Shown here one piece after another: positions 51,255 through 62,411 of a stretch of DNA of 64,000 nucleotides (position 1 is the stretch's first letter; each line of letters opens with the position of its first letter). Source of the DNA: Burkholderiaceae bacterium. GTDB lineage: Bacteria > Pseudomonadota > Gammaproteobacteria > Burkholderiales > Burkholderiaceae_C. The position numbers and the translations under genes were made by a program. The stretch is from NCBI GenBank assembly GCA_024235855.1, contig JACKLN010000002.1:124001-188000 (forward strand), read 5' to 3'. The notes beneath the pieces were generated by a model. It saw only the letters and a list, made by a program, of their open reading frames with translations. It did no database searches and was not told the origin of the DNA.

Positions 51255-52775
51255 CTAGACCTCGCGGTCGGGTGGCCAGCCCAGCGCGTCGCGCAGCGGG
51301 CCGAGGTGGCGGGCGTAGTGCTGCCAGCGCCCGGAGGCATGGCGGTACAGCGGTTGCCGCACCTGCCACAGGCTGGCTGTCTGCACCGCGCCGCCCGTGG
51401 TGTGGAAGGCCAGGCAGGCCGGGTCCCAGGCGAGGCCGCAGAACGCCAGCAGGGCGCGCAGCGGCGGCTCGGGGTCGGCGACGAGTGCGTCGTAGTCCAC
51501 CACGTGCACGTCGTCGCCGTAGACCCGGCACCAGTGCGCCACCAGGCGGTCGTGCTGTGCGATCCAATGGCCCAGGTCACCCAGGTCCAGCGCATAGGGC
51601 ATCGACCAGCCGAGGTGGAGGAAGTACATCGACAGGCCGTTGTCCAGCGGGTGCCGGCGGGTGATCACGATGCGCGCCGACGGGAACAGCGTCTTGATCA
51701 GGCCCACGTGCAGTACGTTGTCGGGGCGCTTGTCGGTCAGCAGGTCGGCGTACGGAAAGCGGCGGGCCAGGTCGGCACGGTAGCCGTCGGCCACGGCCTG
51801 CAGCGTGGCCGGGTCGTGCAGCAGCGGCCAGTCGCCACCCGGCGGCAGTTGCTGGCGCGCGATGGCGGGCAGCAGGTCCAGTTCGCCGCCGGCGGTCACG
51901 CGCGGGTGTGCCGCCAACATGCGTTCCACCAGCGTGGAGCCCGAGCGGAACAGGCCACAGATGAAGATCGGTGCCTGGTCGGGATCGCCCTTGCGCGCCG
52001 GCGTGGGGGCGGTGAAGGTGGCAGTCAGGCGGTCCACATGGCGTTCGTGCGCGGCGCGGTCGTACCGGGCCGCGGGCCCCGCCGCCTGGCGGCTGGCCGC
52101 GTTGGCCGCGCCATAGGCCGCGAACGCATCGTCGTGCCGGCCCACGTCGTCCAGCGCCTTGCCGAGGCCGAAACCCAGGTCGGCACGCTCGGCCGGGTGG
52201 CGTCGTGGGTCGGACAGGGCCTGCTGCAGGCGCGCGATCAGCGGGTCCTGCGGGTCGTGCAGGCGGCGCAGGTTGGGCAGGCGCGACAGCGCCAGGGCGT
52301 GCCGCGGGTCGATGGCCAGCGCCCGCTCGTAGGCCTGGGCGGCGGCCATGCGGTCACCGGACTGCTCGTGCAAGTTGCCCAGGTTGAGCCACGCCGGCAG
52401 GTAGTGCGGGTTGAGCGCAAGCGCACAGTCCAGTTCTTGCCGTGCGGCTTCGGGATCGGCCAGGTGCTGCGCATACAGCACCGAGCGGTTCAGGTGCACT
52501 TCCTCGGGCTGCGCGATGCCGCCGTCCAGCGCGTGCTGGTAGGCGGCCAGCGCGTCGTCGAACCGACGCGCGCGCCACAGGGCCTGGCCCAGGTTGTACC
52601 AGCCGTCCAGCCAGCCCGGCTGCAGGGCCAGCAGGCGCCGGTACACGGCCACGGCGTCGTCGTGGCGGTCCGTGCGGTCGAGTTGCCGGGCCAGGGCGCG
52701 CAGCGCATCGGGCGCCTCTGGCAGGGCAGATGGCAGGCTGGCGGGCAGGGCCGGGGGCAGGGGGGACGAGGGCAT
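51255..52775 (-). CDS. TPR-repeat sulfotransferase family protein
   Basis: About 506 residues. After a proline-rich start, residues ~20-215 carry TPR-type repeats (AVYRRLLALQPGWLDGWYNL; AYERALAIDPRHALALSRLP). The C-terminal half is a sulfotransferase: PAPS 5'-phosphosulfate loop PIFICGLFRSGSTLVERML and 3'-phosphate loop IVITRRHPLDNGLSMYF. Proteins of this build modify tyrosine, glycans or lipids, but the acceptor here is unknown. The ATG at 52775 is chosen because the frame further upstream runs into the clpB promoter region and has no conserved features. Confidence 0.82.
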   Translation of the reverse strand: MPSSPLPPALPASLPSALPEAPDALRALARQLDRTDRHDDAVAVYRRLLALQPGWLDGWYNLGQALWRARRFDDALAAYQHALDGGIAQPEEVHLNRSVLYAQHLADPEAARQELDCALALNPHYLPAWLNLGNLHEQSGDRMAAAQAYERALAIDPRHALALSRLPNLRRLHDPQDPLIARLQQALSDPRRHPAERADLGFGLGKALDDVGRHDDAFAAYGAANAASRQAAGPAARYDRAAHERHVDRLTATFTAPTPARKGDPDQAPIFICGLFRSGSTLVERMLAAHPRVTAGGELDLLPAIARQQLPPGGDWPLLHDPATLQAVADGYRADLARRFPYADLLTDKRPDNVLHVGLIKTLFPSARIVITRRHPLDNGLSMYFLHLGWSMPYALDLGDLGHWIAQHDRLVAHWCRVYGDDVHVVDYDALVADPEPPLRALLAFCGLAWDPACLAFHTTGGAVQTASLWQVRQPLYRHASGRWQHYARHLGPLRDALGWPPDREV

Positions 52776-52837
52776 GGATTCGCTGCACACTGTAGCGGCA
52801 TGGTCGCTGCACCTTGCGCTGGCGCAATGCCGTTTCG

Positions 52838-52865
52838 CTTGAAAGCCCCGCACCCGGCCCCATGT
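52838..52865 (+). promoter_or_regulatory. Sigma-32 heat-shock promoter of clpB
   Basis: CTTGAAA (52838-52844), a 13-bp spacer and CCCCATGT (52858-52865) match the sigma-32 consensus CTTGAAA-N11-15-CCCCATNT at every defined position. It ends 25 bp before the clpB ATG, so RpoH-driven heat induction is expected. Confidence 0.9.
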
Positions 52866-52890
52866 CTGATCGCAATCGGAGGATTCATCC

Positions 52891-55488
<2,598 letters not shown>

Positions 55489-55494
55489 GCTGAG

Positions 55495-56448
55495 TCAGCC
55501 GCCGGCGGCCTCGCGCTGCCGGCGGTTGTCCGCCGCCTGCAGGTGGCACCAGGCGAGCCGCAGCGGTCCGGGGTCGATGCCGGCAGCGCGGGCCCGCGCC
55601 AGCATGTCGCCCACGATGTGCGCGCCCTCGGTGGCGTGGCCGGCTTCCAGGTCGCGCAGCATCGACGCGGTGACGCTGGAGCCCCGGGCGGCCATCATCT
55701 TGCGGAATGGCAGCAATGCCGTTTCGCGCGGTGCCTGGCCGGCGGCCTCGGCGGTGGCGATGCAGGCCGCCATCGTCTCGTCGAACAGCGCGGCACCCTC
55801 GTCGGTGGCCAGGATGTCGCCGACGCTGCCACGCATCAGGCAGGTCATCGCCGCCAGCGTGGTCAGGCCGACGAACTTCTCCCACAGCGCGCGCACCATG
55901 TCGGGCTCGAGGAGGGCTTCGACGGGCGTGCGTGCGAATGCAGCCTGCAGCGCGGCCAGGTGCGCCGCCGCGGCCAGGTCGGTACCGGGCAGGGCGCCGA
56001 AGACGATGCGGTGCAGCGGCCCGAGCTGGACCACCGTGCCATCGGGCCGCAGCGTGGCCGGGATCCCGCAGGTGCCGCCGGCCACGTGGGCGGCCCCGAA
56101 GCGCGCCTGCAGCGCGTCGATGTGGCGCAGGCCGTTGAGCAGCGGCACGATGACGGTGCCAGGCCCGACGGCCGGTGCGATGGCGTCCAGCGCGCTGTCC
56201 AGGTCGTAGGCCTTGGGCGCCAGCAGGATCAGGTCCCAGGTGCCTTGCACCGACGCCGAGTCCACCCGTTCGAAGGACGCCGGCGCCACGGTGAAGTTGC
56301 CGTGCGGGCTTTCGACGACGAGGCCGTCGGTGGCAAGCTGCGCCGCGCGGCGTGGCCGTACGGCGAAGGTCACGCCGGCGCCGGACTGGACCAGCCGCCC
56401 GCCGAAATAGCCGCCGATGCCGCCGGCACCGAGGATCAGGATGCGCAT
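55495..56448 (-). CDS. panE: 2-Dehydropantoate 2-reductase family protein
   Basis: NADPH-dependent ketopantoate reductase of the pantothenate (CoA precursor) pathway, 317 residues. Seen: Rossmann loop ILGAGGIGGYFGGRL, KAYDLDSALDAIAP with the conserved lysine, PLLNGLRHIDAL, GGTCGIPATL, the substrate-site lysine and Asn/Glu region EKFVGLTTLAAMTCLMRG, and a C-terminal helical domain. The family also includes paralogues acting on other ketoacids, so the symbol is tentative. It stands alone between convergent clpB and the serine hydrolase on the same strand. Confidence 0.85.
   Translation of the reverse strand: MRILILGAGGIGGYFGGRLVQSGAGVTFAVRPRRAAQLATDGLVVESPHGNFTVAPASFERVDSASVQGTWDLILLAPKAYDLDSALDAIAPAVGPGTVIVPLLNGLRHIDALQARFGAAHVAGGTCGIPATLRPDGTVVQLGPLHRIVFGALPGTDLAAAAHLAALQAAFARTPVEALLEPDMVRALWEKFVGLTTLAAMTCLMRGSVGDILATDEGAALFDETMAACIATAEAAGQAPRETALLPFRKMMAARGSSVTASMLRDLEAGHATEGAHIVGDMLARARAAGIDPGPLRLAWCHLQAADNRRQREAAGG
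55499..55525. terminator. Possible hairpin at the clpB/panE convergence
   Basis: CCGCCGGC and GCCGGCGG form an 8-bp stem with an 11-nt loop inside the last codons of the panE-like gene. No clear T-tract follows in the clpB direction (only TTGT). Confidence 0.25.
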
Positions 56449-56553
56449 CGGAAGTCTCCTTTGCGGACGATCCTAGTCCGAATGCAGGGTCCTGGGCGGC
56501 CCGGGCACCCCCAGTCACGCCTCCCGGGAGGACCTGGCGCGCGACACCACCGT

Positions 56554-58332
56554 TCAGGGCGCCACCCAGGCGTTCTCGAAGGCCCAGGCCAGCACGCCGC
56601 ACTGGCTGCCGCCGAACGGATAGCCGCCGACCTCTGCCGTGATGCGGCTGGAGTTGATGGTCACGGCCGCCTCGACGTTGATTGGGAACATCACGACGCA
56701 GGCGTCCAGGCCGCCCTGGCCGGCCGCAAGGTTGTGGTCCCAGTCGCCGCCATGGAGGTGGTTGATGCCGAACGTGCCCACGGTGGTGCCCGCGTACTGG
56801 GCCGGGTCCATGAAGCCCAGCGAGCTGCTCTTCATGGCCTCGAAGCGGTCGGCCGGCAGCAGGAGCTCCGTGTAGCGCAGGGCGCTCATCGTGCGCACCA
56901 GATCCGTCGCGCTGATCTGCACACCGACGCCGCCGCAGCTCAGCGCCCGTGACGGCTCGACATAGCCCGGGTTGCCGGTGTCCGGGAACTGGTACTGCAC
57001 GGTCGGGTTCCAGGACTGCGGATCGCAGCTGAAGGGCACGCCGACCGGGCCGTACACCAGTTCCCCGTAGGCGAGGAAGATGGCCGAGGCCAGCGCGGCC
57101 GGGTCCACCGGCAGCGACCCTGGGTCGAAACCCAGCATGCGCGGCAGCAGCACGCGCGCGAGGCCGAAGTTGGCGTTGCAGTAGTCGAAGCTGCCCTTGG
57201 CCGGCACGTCCTGCGCGACCATCTCGCGCAGCGATTCGTAGCTGCCTGTGCACATGCGGTTCTGCCCGAAACCGCTGGTGTGCTTCATCAGCTGCCGGAA
57301 CGTGATGCTGTTGACGGCATCGTTGCGCACCCAGTCCGACGGCAGCCAGGGGCCGATCTCGTCGTTTTCGCTCAGGCCCATCTCGTGCAGGCGCCTCTGC
57401 AGCAGGATGGCGGTCATCGTCTTGCTCACGCTGGCCACGTGCATCTTCTTGGTCGGCGACTGCAAAGCCGGCAGCGGGTTGGCGAAGGTGCGCGCAAACC
57501 CCTTTGCACCGCTGCGCGCCAGCTGTCCGCCCTGCGACACGGCGTAGGCCCAGCCCACGGTGTTGTCGTCGAACGCGTCGCGCAGGTTCTGCTCGAAGCG
57601 GTCCATGCTGAAGACCACCGTGTCGGCCGCCAGGCGGTAGCCATCGGCGTCCTGCCGGCTGGCCCCGGCGTAGTCGCCAGCTGCGGCCAGCGCGTCGGCG
57701 CGCAGCAGGGCCTCTTGCGCCGGTGCGATGCGGCCGGCACTGACCCCTGCCTTGAGCGCCAGGTCGATCAGCATGCTGGCGTTACGGCGCCCGGCCTCGC
57801 GCGCCGACTGCACGGCCGGCAACAGCAGGCCGATCGCCGGCGGGTCGAGCTGCGCGGCCAGGTCCAGCGCCTGGTCCATCGCCGCCTGGCCATCGGCCAC
57901 GGCCAGAAGCACCGCGATCATCGCGTCCGGTGATGCACTGCGTCCGCCGGCGTAGAGGTGCAGCTGCGCGCCCGCAAAGGCACGTTGGGCGGCATCCAGG
58001 GTGTCGAACAGACCAGTGGGTGCAGCCGCACGAACCTCGGCCAGGAACTTCAGCACCTCAGGCAACACGGCGACCAGGCTGCCGGCGGCGCTGCCGGTCG
58101 GTTGCTGCAGGTCACCGACCTCGTCGGCCGGGATCTGGCCCTTCAGGCGCAGGTAGTGGCGCCACAGGCCGGGCAGCTTCAGGTCGCTTGCGGCTTCGAC
58201 GCGCGCGACCGCGCCGAGCACGGCCTGCTTCTCGACCGCAGTGGAGGCGCCGGCGGGTGTGGCGGCGGAGATTGAAGCTGCGACGAGTGCCGCCAGCACG
58301 GAGGCACGGGGGGCGTGGGAAAGGCGTGACAT
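56554..58332 (-). CDS. Secreted beta-lactamase-fold serine hydrolase with extra N-terminal domain
   Basis: A 592-residue protein with a Sec signal (SVLAALVAASISAATPAGAS). Residues ~30-245 are helix-rich with no family I recognise. From ~255 the beta-lactamase/class C fold begins: nucleophile Ser301 in VASVSKTM (SxxK, Lys304), Tyr384-Cys-Asn386 in FDYCNANFG (YxN) and a late HGGDWDH that may supply the third motif. It could be an esterase, D-aminopeptidase or carboxypeptidase-like enzyme; it is not clearly a drug-resistance beta-lactamase. The unknown domain is about twice the length of a usual leader. The 184-bp region upstream holds nothing I recognise. Confidence 0.78.
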   Translation of the reverse strand: MSRLSHAPRASVLAALVAASISAATPAGASTAVEKQAVLGAVARVEAASDLKLPGLWRHYLRLKGQIPADEVGDLQQPTGSAAGSLVAVLPEVLKFLAEVRAAAPTGLFDTLDAAQRAFAGAQLHLYAGGRSASPDAMIAVLLAVADGQAAMDQALDLAAQLDPPAIGLLLPAVQSAREAGRRNASMLIDLALKAGVSAGRIAPAQEALLRADALAAAGDYAGASRQDADGYRLAADTVVFSMDRFEQNLRDAFDDNTVGWAYAVSQGGQLARSGAKGFARTFANPLPALQSPTKKMHVASVSKTMTAILLQRRLHEMGLSENDEIGPWLPSDWVRNDAVNSITFRQLMKHTSGFGQNRMCTGSYESLREMVAQDVPAKGSFDYCNANFGLARVLLPRMLGFDPGSLPVDPAALASAIFLAYGELVYGPVGVPFSCDPQSWNPTVQYQFPDTGNPGYVEPSRALSCGGVGVQISATDLVRTMSALRYTELLLPADRFEAMKSSSLGFMDPAQYAGTTVGTFGINHLHGGDWDHNLAAGQGGLDACVVMFPINVEAAVTINSSRITAEVGGYPFGGSQCGVLAWAFENAWVAP

Positions 58333-58516
58333 GAAAACGACTCCTGTTCAGGATCGCGCCGGCGTGTCGATGACCGGCGCGGATGGAACATGGAGTGCAA
58401 TATCAGCGCGGCGCGATGCAGCGTCCTGAGTGCGGGCACGCAGATTTCGGGTGGCTCCCTAGAACATCCACCGCATCGCCGAGCAGAGGCACCACCCGGC
58501 GAATCAACGGGGACGC

Positions 58517-59716
58517 TCAGGCGGGCACGTGTATGGCACCCTGTGCGTGCAGTGCGCCGATCTCGTCATCCTCGAACCCCGCCTCGCGCAGCACCTCTCG
58601 TGTGTGCTGCCCATAGGTCGGCGCCGGCCGCCGCACGCCACCGGGCGTGGCGCCCAGCTTGATCGGCAGCCCCAGCGCCTTCGTCGCCCCGGCCACCGGA
58701 TGCTGCAGGTCCACCACCATCTCTCGCGCCAGCGTCTGCGGGTCGTTCGCCATCGCCTCGATGTCGTTGATGGGCCCTGCAGGGATGCCGGCGTCGTCCA
58801 GCATCCGCAGCCACTCGGCCGTGGGCCGCTGGCGCAGGTGTTCGCCCAGCAGCCAGGCGAGCTGCTCGCGGTTGGCCATGCGCGCCGTGTTGTCGACGAA
58901 GCGCGGGTCGCCGATCAGCTCCGGAGCACCCACGAGCTTGGCGATGCGTTCCCAGTTCGCCTGGTTGGCGCCGCCGATGGTGATCCAGCCGTCGGCAGTG
59001 GGAAAAGCCTGGTACGGCGCCGCCATCACGTGCGCCGATCCACCCGGGCCGGGTGGCTCGCCGGTGGCGAAGAAGATCGCGGCCTGCCACGCGGTCTGGT
59101 GGATGCCGGCCTCCAGCAGCGAGGTGTCGACGAACTGGCCCTGGCCGGTCTTCAGCCGGTGCACGTAGGCGCTGACGATGCCCAGCGCGGCCAGGATGCC
59201 CGCGTTGAGGTCGGTCACCGGGCTGCCCACCTTCACCGGCGGTCGGCCCGGTTCGCCGGTGATGCTCATCAGGCCCGAGACACCCTGGGCGATGAGGTCG
59301 AAACCACCCTTGTCCGCCGACGGGCCGGTGCGGCCGTAGCCGGAGATGGAGCAGTAGATCAGCGCCGGGTTGAGGGCCTGCAGGTCCGCCACGCCCAGGC
59401 CCAGGCGGTCGAGCGCACCGCGGCGGTAGTTCTCGGTCAGCACGTCGGCGCGCTGCACCAGGCGCTTGAGCACCCTGCGGCCGCCGTCGGTCTTCAGGTC
59501 CAGCGCGATGCCCCGCTTGTTGCGGTTCATCATCATGAACGCGGCCGATTCGCCGTTGACGCTGGGTTCGGCATAGCGGCGCGTGTCGTCGCCACCGGGC
59601 ATCTTCTCGACCTTGATGACGTCGGCGCCCAGGTCGGCCAGCAGGCTGCCGCAGGTGGGGCCGGCCATGATCTGGGCCAGCTCCAGCACGACGACGCCCT
59701 GCAACGGACCCGTCAT
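58517..59716 (-). CDS. CaiB/BaiF-type (class III) CoA-transferase
   Basis: About 399 residues. Family landmarks: VVLELAQIMAGPTCGSLLAD, LGADVIKVEKMPGGDDTR, NRNKRGIALDLKTDGGRRVL, NPALIYCSISGYGRTGPSAD and GSPVTDLNAGILAALGIVSA, with the catalytic Asp in the last segment (VTDLNAG). It moves CoA between carboxylic acids without ATP. The ATG overlaps the enoyl-CoA hydratase stop by 4 bp, and the TRAP permease overlaps the hydratase, so import and CoA activation are one operon. Substrate unknown. Confidence 0.9.
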   Translation of the reverse strand: MTGPLQGVVVLELAQIMAGPTCGSLLADLGADVIKVEKMPGGDDTRRYAEPSVNGESAAFMMMNRNKRGIALDLKTDGGRRVLKRLVQRADVLTENYRRGALDRLGLGVADLQALNPALIYCSISGYGRTGPSADKGGFDLIAQGVSGLMSITGEPGRPPVKVGSPVTDLNAGILAALGIVSAYVHRLKTGQGQFVDTSLLEAGIHQTAWQAAIFFATGEPPGPGGSAHVMAAPYQAFPTADGWITIGGANQANWERIAKLVGAPELIGDPRFVDNTARMANREQLAWLLGEHLRQRPTAEWLRMLDDAGIPAGPINDIEAMANDPQTLAREMVVDLQHPVAGATKALGLPIKLGATPGGVRRPAPTYGQHTREVLREAGFEDDEIGALHAQGAIHVPA

Positions 59717-60495
59717 CGCCCGACGAACTCCGGTGCCGTCTTGTCCAGGAAGGCGCGGTAGCCGATGCGGAAATCCTCGGTGTCGTAGCAGCGGAAGCCC
59801 TCGTCGCGCTCGGCCTCCGACAGCGGCGCGTCCACCGCCAGGCGGCGCAGGAACTGCTTGTGCCAGCGCGCCACCAGCGGCGCACCGGCGGCGATGCGGC
59901 GGGCGGTGGCGTAGGCCTCGGCCTCCACCTGATCGTCGGCCACCACGCGGTGCACCATCTGATTGTCCAGCGCCTCGCGGGCGCCGACGATGCGGCCTTC
60001 CAGCAGCAGCTCCAGCGCGGTGGCGCGCCCGGCCAGCTGCACCAGCGCCGCCAGCTCGGCGTGCGCCATCACCAGGCCCAGCTTGTTGATGGGCACGCCG
60101 AAGCGGCTGCTCTCGCCACAGATGCGCATGTCGCACAGCGCGGCCATCTCCAGCCCGCCGCCGACGCAGATGCCTTCGATCAGCGCCACCGTGGGGTGCG
60201 TGCACTCGGCGATGGCGCCCAGGGCGCCGTGCAGGGTGGCGCCGTAGGCCTTGCCCTGATCGAAGTTGCTGCGCGTGGTGGCGAACTCGCCGATGTCGTT
60301 GCCCGGCGAGAAGGCCTTGCCGCCCGCCCCCCTCAGCACGATGCAGCGCAGCGTGTCGTCGGCCGAAAGCTCCCGCATCAGTGCGCCCAGCCGCTGCCAC
60401 ATCGGCCGGGTCATCGCGTTCAGCTTGTCGGGCCGGTTCAACGTGACGGTGGCGACGTGGCCGTCACGCGTGCACAGGATCAGGTCGTCGTTCAT
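59713..60495 (-). CDS. Enoyl-CoA hydratase/isomerase family protein
   Basis: A 260-residue crotonase-fold enzyme. Oxyanion-hole segments are FSPGNDIGEF and ICVGGGLEMAALCDMRI; substrate region RFGVPINKLGLVMAHAEL. Only one of the two usual catalytic glutamates seems clear (in GGGLEM), so hydration, isomerisation or hydrolysis are all possible. It overlaps dctM at its start and the CoA-transferase at its end. Probably acts on the CoA ester made by that transferase. Confidence 0.88.
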   Translation of the reverse strand: MNDDLILCTRDGHVATVTLNRPDKLNAMTRPMWQRLGALMRELSADDTLRCIVLRGAGGKAFSPGNDIGEFATTRSNFDQGKAYGATLHGALGAIAECTHPTVALIEGICVGGGLEMAALCDMRICGESSRFGVPINKLGLVMAHAELAALVQLAGRATALELLLEGRIVGAREALDNQMVHRVVADDQVEAEAYATARRIAAGAPLVARWHKQFLRRLAVDAPLSEAERDEGFRCYDTEDFRIGYRAFLDKTAPEFVGR

Positions 60496-61775
60496 CGGTA
60501 GAACACCTCCACCAGCGACATCGGCACCGCGGGCACGTAGGTCACGAGCATCAGCACGCCGAAGAGCACGCCGATGAAGGGCAGGTTCACGCGCGTGACC
60601 TTCCACATGTCGGCCTTGGCGATGGAGCAGCTGGCCATCAGCACGCTGGCCACCGGCGGCGTCTGCTGGCCGATGCCCAGGTTCAGCGTGACGATGAGGC
60701 CGAAGTGCACCGGGTCGATGCCCACGGCGTTGACCAGCGGCATCACGATGGGCACCACCAGGATGATGGCGGCGGCCGAGTGCAGGAACAGGCCGATGAG
60801 CAGGAAGAACACGTTGAGGATCATCAGCACCGCGTAGCGGTTGTCGGTGAGGCTGCTGATCCAGGCCGCCAGCTGCTGCGGCATCTGCTGCTCGGTCAGG
60901 AACACGCCCAGCAGGGCGGATGCCGCCACCAGCAGCATCACGGTGGCGGTCTGCATGGCGCCGTCCACCATCGCGTCGTACAGGTGGCGCCAGTTCAGTT
61001 CGCGGTAGATGACGCCGCCGATGAACAGCGCCGCCAGCACGGCCAGCGCTGCGCCCTCGGTGGCGGTGACGATGCCGCCGAAGATGCCGCCCAGGATGAT
61101 CAGCGGCAGCGTGAAGGCCCAGGCCGCGTCCTTGAAGGTCGACTTGACCTTCTGCCAGTTGAAGACCTCTTCGACCGGGTAGTCGTACTTCTTCGCGTAC
61201 CACCAGGCCAGCGCCATCATGCCGCTGCCCCCGAGGATGCCGGGGATGATGCCGGCGACGAAGATCTGCACCACGGACGCATCGGCCATCACCGCGTACA
61301 GGATCATCGGGATCGACGGCGGGATGATCACCGCCAGCGTGGCGGAGCTGGACGTGATGGCCGCGGCGAACTCCTTGGGGTAGCCCTTCTTCTTCATCGC
61401 CGGGATCAGGATGGAGCCCATCGCGGCGACGTCGGCCACCGCCGAGCCGGAGATCTCGGCGAAGAACATCGAGGTGCCGATGTTGATCATCGCCAGCCCG
61501 CCGCGCACGAAGCCCAGCAGCGCCGAGGCGAAGGCGATCAGCCGGCGCGACAGGCTGGACGTGTTCATGATCGCGCCGGCCAGGATGAACAGCGGGATCG
61601 CCAGCAGCGGGAACTTGGTCGACCCGGTGAACATCACGATCGCCGCGTTGAGCAGCGCGTCCATGCCGCTGGTGAAGACCATCGCCGCCATGGCGACGAT
61701 GCCCAGCGCGATGGCGATCGGCACGTTCAGCAGGATCAGCGCCACCAGGCCGCCGAACATCAGCGCGACCATCAT
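60492..61775 (-). CDS. dctM: TRAP transporter large permease DctM
   Basis: Sodium-coupled carboxylate importer, large membrane subunit, about 427 residues and roughly twelve helices. Typical segments: PLLAIPLFILAGAIMNTSS, FFAEISGSAVADVAAMGSIL, IIPPSIPMILYAVM and PVASVLMASCSIAKADMWKV. It starts at an ATG pair (61775/61772), overlapping dctQ by 4 bp, and ends overlapping the hydratase ATG. Transport substrate probably an organic acid that the adjacent CoA enzymes use. Confidence 0.94.
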   Translation of the reverse strand: MMVALMFGGLVALILLNVPIAIALGIVAMAAMVFTSGMDALLNAAIVMFTGSTKFPLLAIPLFILAGAIMNTSSLSRRLIAFASALLGFVRGGLAMINIGTSMFFAEISGSAVADVAAMGSILIPAMKKKGYPKEFAAAITSSSATLAVIIPPSIPMILYAVMADASVVQIFVAGIIPGILGGSGMMALAWWYAKKYDYPVEEVFNWQKVKSTFKDAAWAFTLPLIILGGIFGGIVTATEGAALAVLAALFIGGVIYRELNWRHLYDAMVDGAMQTATVMLLVAASALLGVFLTEQQMPQQLAAWISSLTDNRYAVLMILNVFFLLIGLFLHSAAAIILVVPIVMPLVNAVGIDPVHFGLIVTLNLGIGQQTPPVASVLMASCSIAKADMWKVTRVNLPFIGVLFGVLMLVTYVPAVPMSLVEVFYR

Positions 61776-62335
61776 GACAGCGCCTCCCGGGGGTTGCGGG
61801 GCTTGGCGTCTTCGGCGGTCATCAGGTCGTCCACCGGTTTCTGTTCGTGGTCGACGATGCCGGCGCCGCGGGCCTGGGCCAGCACGCCGGGCAGGCTGAG
61901 CAGTTGCGCCACGATGAACAGCGCGCCGCCCACCGGGATCACCGACTGCGTGAACTGCGTGGGCACCCAGGTCAGCGTGACCAGGGTGTCGCCCTGCAGG
62001 ATCAGCAGCACCTGCACGCCGTACCAGGTCAGCAGTGCGAAGAAGCCGATCACGCACACCTCGCCGACGATGACTGCCGGCACCCGCCAGGCCGGGCGCA
62101 TCGCATTGACCAGGCCGGGGAAGCCGATGTGCGCCCGGTGCAGGGCCGCCAATGCCGCGCCGTAGTACGTGAGCCAGGCCAACTGGATGGAGGCCACCTC
62201 GTCGTACCACGCGAGCGACATGCCCAGCTTGCGGCAGGCCACGGCGTAGAGGATCACGACGGCCAGCATCGCCATCTGGGCGATCACGAAGGCGGTCAGC
62301 AGGCGCTGGAAGGCGCGGCGCAGGGAGTCGAGCAC
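61772..62335 (-). CDS. dctQ: TRAP transporter small permease DctQ
   Basis: A 187-residue small membrane subunit with four helices and a GTG start. The DctQ pattern is seen in SLAWYDEVASIQLAWLTYYG and HIGFPGLVNAMRP. The C-terminal tail of about 35 residues is hydrophilic and longer than in many relatives. It lies between dctP and dctM. Confidence 0.88.
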   Translation of the reverse strand: MLDSLRRAFQRLLTAFVIAQMAMLAVVILYAVACRKLGMSLAWYDEVASIQLAWLTYYGAALAALHRAHIGFPGLVNAMRPAWRVPAVIVGEVCVIGFFALLTWYGVQVLLILQGDTLVTLTWVPTQFTQSVIPVGGALFIVAQLLSLPGVLAQARGAGIVDHEQKPVDDLMTAEDAKPRNPREALS

Positions 62336-62411
62336 GGTCGGCAGGTCCTGTCAGCGAAAAGCGGGCCGAGGCGGCCCGCGGTGGTCGTGCGTCAGCGGGG
62401 TGGCGCGGGCG

